NCBI GenBank assembly: GCA_913064925.1
Contig: CAJYBN010000100.1
Coordinates: forward strand, 1 to 9,925
Origin: an uncultured Peptococcaceae bacterium
GTDB lineage: Bacteria > Bacillota > Desulfotomaculia > Desulfotomaculales > Desulfallaceae
Direction of reading: 5' to 3'
Length of the DNA stretch: 9,925 bases
A model generated the notes under the pieces. That model was not told the origin of the DNA. It was given only the letters and a program-made list of their open reading frames with translations, and did no database searches. Each line of letters opens with the position of its first letter. The first letter of the stretch is position 1. The translations under genes were made by a program, and so were the position numbers. This document shows, piece by piece, positions 7,306 through 9,925 of the stretch.

Positions 7306-7334
7306 ATACTATGCCCCGCGGGGGACAATTATGA
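7306..7334 (-). promoter_or_regulatory. Possible sigma-E (mother-cell) promoter of spoIIP
   Basis: On the minus strand TCATAAT (7334-7328) resembles the sigma-E -35 box (KMATATT, one mismatch). Exactly 14 bases later, CATAGTAT (7313-7306) resembles the -10 box CATACAAT (two mismatches). spoIIP is sigma-E dependent in B. subtilis, which supports the call. The spacer contains the palindrome CCCCGCGGGG. Start-site mapping has not been done. Confidence 0.55.
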
Positions 7335-7370
7335 CAGACAAAACCCCGCCAAAACGGCAGCCAGAGTGAT

Positions 7371-7402
7371 TACAAAAGGCGCTTCCGTTACCGGAAGCGC
7401 CT
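7371..7402 (-). terminator. Intrinsic terminator downstream of the holin-family gene
   Basis: A perfect 10-bp stem, GGCGCTTCCG (7378-7387) and CGGAAGCGCC (7392-7401), surrounds a 4-base loop and is extended by an A-T pair. On the minus strand it is followed by TTTT, a short T-run. It would separate the holin-family gene from spoIIP. On the plus strand the adjoining CCTCATGAGG palindrome with TTTTT (7400-7414) could also act as a weak terminator. Confidence 0.7.
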
Positions 7403-7424
7403 CATGAGGTTTTTAACAACCGCC

Positions 7425-7448
7425 CCCGCCAACATGACGGCGGGTTTT
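7425..7448 (+). other. Small stem-loop with T-tract next to the holin stop codon
   Basis: CCCGCC (7425-7430) and GGCGGG (7439-7444) form a 6-bp stem followed by TTTT on the plus strand. No plus-strand gene ends here, so its role as a terminator is doubtful. It may guard against antisense transcription into the holin-family gene. Confidence 0.4.
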
Positions 7449-7450
7449 CC

Positions 7451-7792
7451 TTAGCGTAACACCGTGGGTACCACGGCATCGATCAGCCCGACCACGAAGG
7501 CCGATATGAGAGCGCCGGCCAGGCTGACGCTAAGCAAGTTGGGGATGATGAACTGGGCCAGGTAAATTACCACGGCCGCCGTTATAAACCCCACAATGCC
7601 GCGGTTTTGGGGAGAAATCTTATCGCCCAGCAGTGCTTCAGCCACATAACCCAATATGGCAATGACCGCCGCCGCAATCAGGGCGCCCACGAACCCGCCC
7701 CGCACCACAAAACCGGGGGCCAACCAGCTGACAACAATTAATACTAGTGCAGAGACAACAAAACGAACTATCAGTCCGATCCACTGGGTCAC
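7451..7792 (-). CDS. Phage holin family protein (four-helix membrane protein, family 4-type)
   Basis: The 113-residue protein is almost entirely hydrophobic, with four predicted membrane helices: about 5-27, 33-53, 65-84 and 88-109. A short polar stretch in the middle reads GDKISPQNRGIVGF. Size, helix number and the WLAPGFVVRGG segment fit the phage holin family 4 superfamily (PF04020-type), common as single chromosomal genes in bacteria without prophage context. The name reflects family membership; the function is unknown. The start is a GTG at 7792-7790 with a good GGGAGGTG site upstream. It sits where gpr lies in B. subtilis, between rpsT and spoIIP, and is closed by the terminator at 7371-7402. 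A sporulation or envelope role is only a guess from position. Confidence 0.8.
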   Translation of the reverse strand: MTQWIGLIVRFVVSALVLIVVSWLAPGFVVRGGFVGALIAAAVIAILGYVAEALLGDKISPQNRGIVGFITAAVVIYLAQFIIPNLLSVSLAGALISAFVVGLIDAVVPTVLR

Positions 7793-7836
7793 TTATCACA
7801 CCTCCCTTTTCCCGAATTTATTTTTATAATTAACCC

Positions 7837-7875
7837 AAAAAGCCACCCCTATACGGGTGGACCTTGCTTTTTTTT
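7837..7875. terminator. Hairpin upstream of rpsT, possible terminator or attenuator
   Basis: CCACCC (7843-7848) and GGGTGG (7855-7860) form a 6-bp stem with a 6-base loop. Flanking AAAAAGC (7837-7843) and GCTTTTT (7866-7872) could extend it across an internal bulge. On the minus strand the stem is followed by CTTTTT and on the plus strand by a T-run at 7868-7875. No gene obviously ends here on either strand. It may insulate the divergent rpsT and holin genes. Confidence 0.5.
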
Positions 7876-7892
7876 AAAGCGCATGGTAAAAT
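7864..7892 (+). promoter_or_regulatory. Predicted promoter of rpsT (extended -10)
   Basis: TTGCTT (7864-7869), a 17-bp spacer and TAAAAT (7887-7892), with an extended -10 TG at 7884-7885. The predicted start near 7899 would leave only a short leader before the ribosome site at 7903. The -35 box overlaps the T-run of the upstream hairpin. Confidence 0.5.
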
Positions 7893-7918
7893 TGTTCCTG
7901 CTGGGAGGTGAGAGAAGT

Positions 7919-8185
7919 ATGCCTAATACCAAGTCGGCCGCCAAGCGGGTACGCGTCATCAGGAAAAAAACCGAGCGGAACCGGCGCATCAAGTCCACCG
8001 TGCGCACAGCCATCCGCAGGTTTAGAGAAGCTCTGGCCGGTGGAAACATGGAAGAAGCACAAGCCAAACTGCGCCGGGCGCTTATCACCATAGACAAGGC
8101 CGTTACCAAGGGCGTCGTGCATAAAAATAAAGCCGCCCGCACCAAGTCGCGATTGACCAAGTCATTTAACAAAATGGCCGGGTAA
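7919..8185 (+). CDS. rpsT: Ribosomal protein S20 (bS20)
   Basis: S20 binds 16S rRNA early in 30S assembly. The 88-residue basic protein starts MPNTKSAAKRVRVIRKKTER and is rich in Lys and Arg with long helices, including IRRFREALAGGNMEEAQAKL and the C-terminal HKNKAARTKSRLTKS motif. Length and sequence fit the family. The ATG at 7919 is preceded by GGGAGGTGAGAG (7903-7914). The longer open frame from 7883 would start before that site and overlap the predicted promoter, so it was rejected. It is the only plus-strand gene here, divergent from the holin-family gene and convergent with holA, as in other Firmicutes. Confidence 0.97.
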   Translation: MPNTKSAAKRVRVIRKKTERNRRIKSTVRTAIRRFREALAGGNMEEAQAKLRRALITIDKAVTKGVVHKNKAARTKSRLTKSFNKMAG

Positions 8186-8228
8186 AAAACAACCACCCAG
8201 CAACATTGACGGGTGGTTTATTATTTTT
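8186..8228. terminator. Bidirectional terminator shared by rpsT and holA
   Basis: AACCACCC (8191-8198) and GGGTGGTT (8211-8218) form a perfect 8-bp stem with a 12-base loop. The plus strand continues with TTTATTATTTTT and the minus strand with GTTTTTT. It lies between the two converging stop codons and should end both transcripts. Confidence 0.88.
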
Positions 8229-9240
8229 CCGCGCATACCCGCAGGATAAAAGTTTCCATGCCCGGGTAAAAGGCAACGCGCCCGGTTTTAAACTTGTAAT
8301 CCAACTCGTTGAGTTCGTTTATCGCTTTAACCAGCTGTTCCGCGCGGAAATTGTTCCTTTGCGCGTGGATTTTCCTGTAAACGAAGGGATGCAACTGCAG
8401 TACGGAAATAATTTGCTCACGGCTGTAACCGGCTCCGGCCAGCTGCTTAACTTGCCATATAAGCCGCAGCTGCCTGGCCGTCATGCCGATGATCTGCTGG
8501 GGCTGGTGGCCGGACAGCAGCAAGCGGCGAATTCCGGCCAGCGCCAGCGGGCAGTTCTTCTCCCCAATGGCATCCACTACTTCAAAAATGCTTTCCTCCG
8601 CGCGGCCGGTTACCAGTTCCCGCACTGCTTCCGGCCCGATGGATCTCCCCGCTCCCGCAAAACAAACCAGTTTTTGCATCTCATTATAAAGCGTATACAT
8701 GTCCCGGCCGCAACGGGCCAATAGTTCCTCCGCCGCTTCCCGGCGCAGCGTGCAGCCTTCCTCCCCGGCCAGCTTGGCCAGCCACTTGACTAGGTCGGCG
8801 GGCTTCAGCCTGGCAAACTGGATAGCCCGGCCCACCCTCGTCACTTCTTTATATATTTTCCTCCGGCGATCAACGTCCTGCGGGGTTTCCAAAACCAGGC
8901 AGGTAGAACTACTTGGTGAAGAAAGATAGGCCAGGAAGTGTTCTTCGCCCCCGTCTCCCTTGCCCGGCGAAGCCCGGAACAGGACGGTATTGCGCACCAC
9001 CACCAGCCGTCGCCCGGCCATCAGCGGTTTATAACCCGCGGCGGAAACGATGTCCCGGACGCCCACCGTAGTTCCGTCCAGCACTTGGTAATCAAATTCC
9101 TCCGCGCCCGGCGGCAGTAGGGCCTCCCGCAGGCGGCGCACGGCCTGGTGACGAAGGTAGTCCTCCGGCCCGTAAAAAAGAAACACGGGGGCGATTTCCC
9201 CCTTTTTCAGCTCAGCCAAAAAATCCAAAAAGTACTTCAT
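8221..9240 (-). CDS. holA: DNA polymerase III subunit delta (HolA)
   Basis: Delta is the wrench of the clamp loader: it opens the beta sliding clamp during loading onto primed DNA. The 339 residues match the family. It begins MKYFLDFLAELKKGEIAP, and the N-terminal DNA_pol3_delta domain contains VFLFYGPEDYLRHQAVRRL (about 19-37), typical of HolA, which lacks a functional nucleotide-binding site. Further family stretches are LVVVRNTVLF (about 78-87) and QIIGMTARQLRLIWQVKQL (about 253-271). The start is the ATG at 9240-9238; the ribosome site is weak (GGCGGTG). It converges on rpsT with a shared terminator. Confidence 0.93.
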   Translation of the reverse strand: MKYFLDFLAELKKGEIAPVFLFYGPEDYLRHQAVRRLREALLPPGAEEFDYQVLDGTTVGVRDIVSAAGYKPLMAGRRLVVVRNTVLFRASPGKGDGGEEHFLAYLSSPSSSTCLVLETPQDVDRRRKIYKEVTRVGRAIQFARLKPADLVKWLAKLAGEEGCTLRREAAEELLARCGRDMYTLYNEMQKLVCFAGAGRSIGPEAVRELVTGRAEESIFEVVDAIGEKNCPLALAGIRRLLLSGHQPQQIIGMTARQLRLIWQVKQLAGAGYSREQIISVLQLHPFVYRKIHAQRNNFRAEQLVKAINELNELDYKFKTGRVAFYPGMETFILRVCAEK

Positions 9241-9276
9241 GCCTTACACCGCCACGTGCCAATTTATACCTTGATT

Positions 9277-9302
9277 ATATTATTACGCCATATTATTACG
9301 CC
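9277..9302. repeat. 13-bp perfect tandem duplication upstream of holA
   Basis: ATATTATTACGCC occurs twice head to tail (9277-9289 and 9290-9302). On the minus strand this AT-rich unit lies 40-60 bases before the holA start, in the probable promoter region, and provides several TATAAT-like hexamers. I could not fix a convincing -35/-10 pair. Confidence 0.9.
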
Positions 9303-9325
9303 GCCCAGCCCGCTAGGCAATCCCT

Positions 9326-9925
9326 TCACGGGGTGGAAAAGGGCAGGTCACCGCACACCGGGCAATTCGGGTCGCGCTTGATTTCCACGGTGTGCACCTG
9401 CATGGACAAGATGTCGATGGTCAGCAGGCGGCCCACCAGCGGTTCCCCCGCGCCCAAAATCACCTTGATGGCCTCGGCGGCTTCCAGGGCGCCCACCACG
9501 CCCGGCACGGCACCCAGCACTCCCATCTCGCTGCAGGACGGCGCATCTCCGGTGGGCGCGTGCCGAAAAATACAGTTTAGGCAGGGACCCCGCCCGGGTA
9601 AAATGGTCATGACCTGGCCGGAGTAAGCCAGCACACCCCCGAAGATATAAGGTTTACCCTGCTCCACACAGATCCGGTTGATCAAAAAACGGGTAATGAA
9701 ATTGTCCGTACCGTCCACCACCAGGTCGTAACCGGTGATAATTTCCCCGCCGTTGTCCTCGCTTAGCCAGTGCCTGTACCCGGTTACCGTAACATCCAGG
9801 TTCAAAGCACATAGTTTCTCCCGGGCAGAATCCACTTTGTAACGCCCCAGGTCCGGCGAGAAATGCAGTATCTGCCTCTGCAGGTTGGAAGCCTCAACCC
9901 GGTCTCCATCCGCCAGCCCGATATG
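9326..9925 (-). CDS. ThiF/MoeB/HesA-family adenylyltransferase (partial, N-terminus beyond right edge)
   Basis: These E1-like enzymes adenylate the C-terminal Gly-Gly of small sulfur carriers (MoaD, ThiS and relatives). The frame is open to the right edge, giving 199 visible residues; the first are HIGLADGDRVEASNLQRQIL. That stretch holds the conserved Asp of the ATP site and the Arg of NLQRQ. Further motifs are DGTDNF (71-76) and two zinc-binding pairs, Cys115/Cys118 (CLNC) and Cys188/Cys191 (CPVC). Cys131 before GVLGAVPGVVG corresponds to the ThiF-type cysteine position. The glycine-rich nucleotide-binding N-terminus (GxGGLG) is outside the window. I cannot say from this part whether it serves molybdopterin, thiamine or another pathway. 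No terminator is seen in the 85-bp gap to holA. Confidence 0.88.
   Translation of the reverse strand, partial: HIGLADGDRVEASNLQRQILHFSPDLGRYKVDSAREKLCALNLDVTVTGYRHWLSEDNGGEIITGYDLVVDGTDNFITRFLINRICVEQGKPYIFGGVLAYSGQVMTILPGRGPCLNCIFRHAPTGDAPSCSEMGVLGAVPGVVGALEAAEAIKVILGAGEPLVGRLLTIDILSMQVHTVEIKRDPNCPVCGDLPFSTP

Noticed and set aside
7451..7792. Holin-family gene as evidence of a prophage
   Set aside because: No endolysin, integrase, structural gene or attachment repeat is nearby; this family is common as an isolated chromosomal gene.
7825..7830. Perfect TATAAT on the plus strand as an alternative rpsT promoter
   Set aside because: No -35-like hexamer is found at 16-18 bp upstream and there is no extended -10 TG; the pair at 7864-7892 fits better.
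7883..7918. 12-codon N-terminal extension of S20
   Set aside because: It includes the ribosome site and overlaps the predicted -10 box; S20 starts at MPNTK as in the family.
7849..8196. 115-codon minus-strand open frame opposite rpsT
   Set aside because: It is antisense to S20, covers its promoter and part of the terminator, and lacks a ribosome site and family resemblance.

Overview
The window reads as a chromosomal housekeeping and sporulation locus from a spore-forming, anaerobic, Gram-positive bacterium with moderately GC-rich DNA. The best fit is the Peptococcaceae/Desulfotomaculum-Pelotomaculum type of Clostridia. This placement is inferred from SpoIIP (found only in endospore formers), the HrcA/CIRCE heat-shock module, strong GGAGG ribosome sites with GTG and TTG starts, and a gene order close to the Bacillus subtilis block holA - rpsT - gpr - spoIIP - yqxA - lepA - hemW - hrcA - grpE - dnaK. 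No RNA gene, CRISPR array, insertion sequence or prophage is visible.

Layout: all genes but rpsT lie on the minus strand, so transcription runs from right to left. From the right edge come a partial ThiF/MoeB/HesA-type activating enzyme (9326-9925) and holA (DNA polymerase III delta, 8221-9240). rpsT (S20, plus strand, 7919-8185) converges on holA and shares a bidirectional terminator with it. A four-helix phage-holin-family membrane protein (7451-7792) follows, then spoIIP (6194-7276) with a plausible sigma-E promoter. Next are a small membrane-anchored protein in the yqxA position (5754-6182) and the C-terminal half of a YeiH/UPF0324-type putative sulfate exporter (4998-5753). After a clear terminator come lepA (3048-4856, own promoter), hemW (1779-2951), hrcA (649-1695) and the start of grpE (1-574, running off the left edge). 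hrcA has a near-consensus sigma-A promoter whose -35 box overlaps the hemW stop codon, and a perfect CIRCE operator in its leader.

How the genes work together: LepA and S20 belong to the ribosome, HemW handles heme, HolA is part of the replisome clamp loader, and SpoIIP degrades septal peptidoglycan during engulfment. HrcA represses its own hrcA-grpE(-dnaK-dnaJ) operon through CIRCE.

I see no undescribed multi-gene system. The most unusual part is 4998-6190. There a transporter lacking its N-terminal half sits inside a normally conserved block, in the same reading frame as the gene before it and separated from it by one TAA codon. Other points of interest are the absence of gpr between rpsT and spoIIP, two hairpins with the same stem sequence on either side of rpsT, and two short perfect tandem duplications in intergenic spacers.
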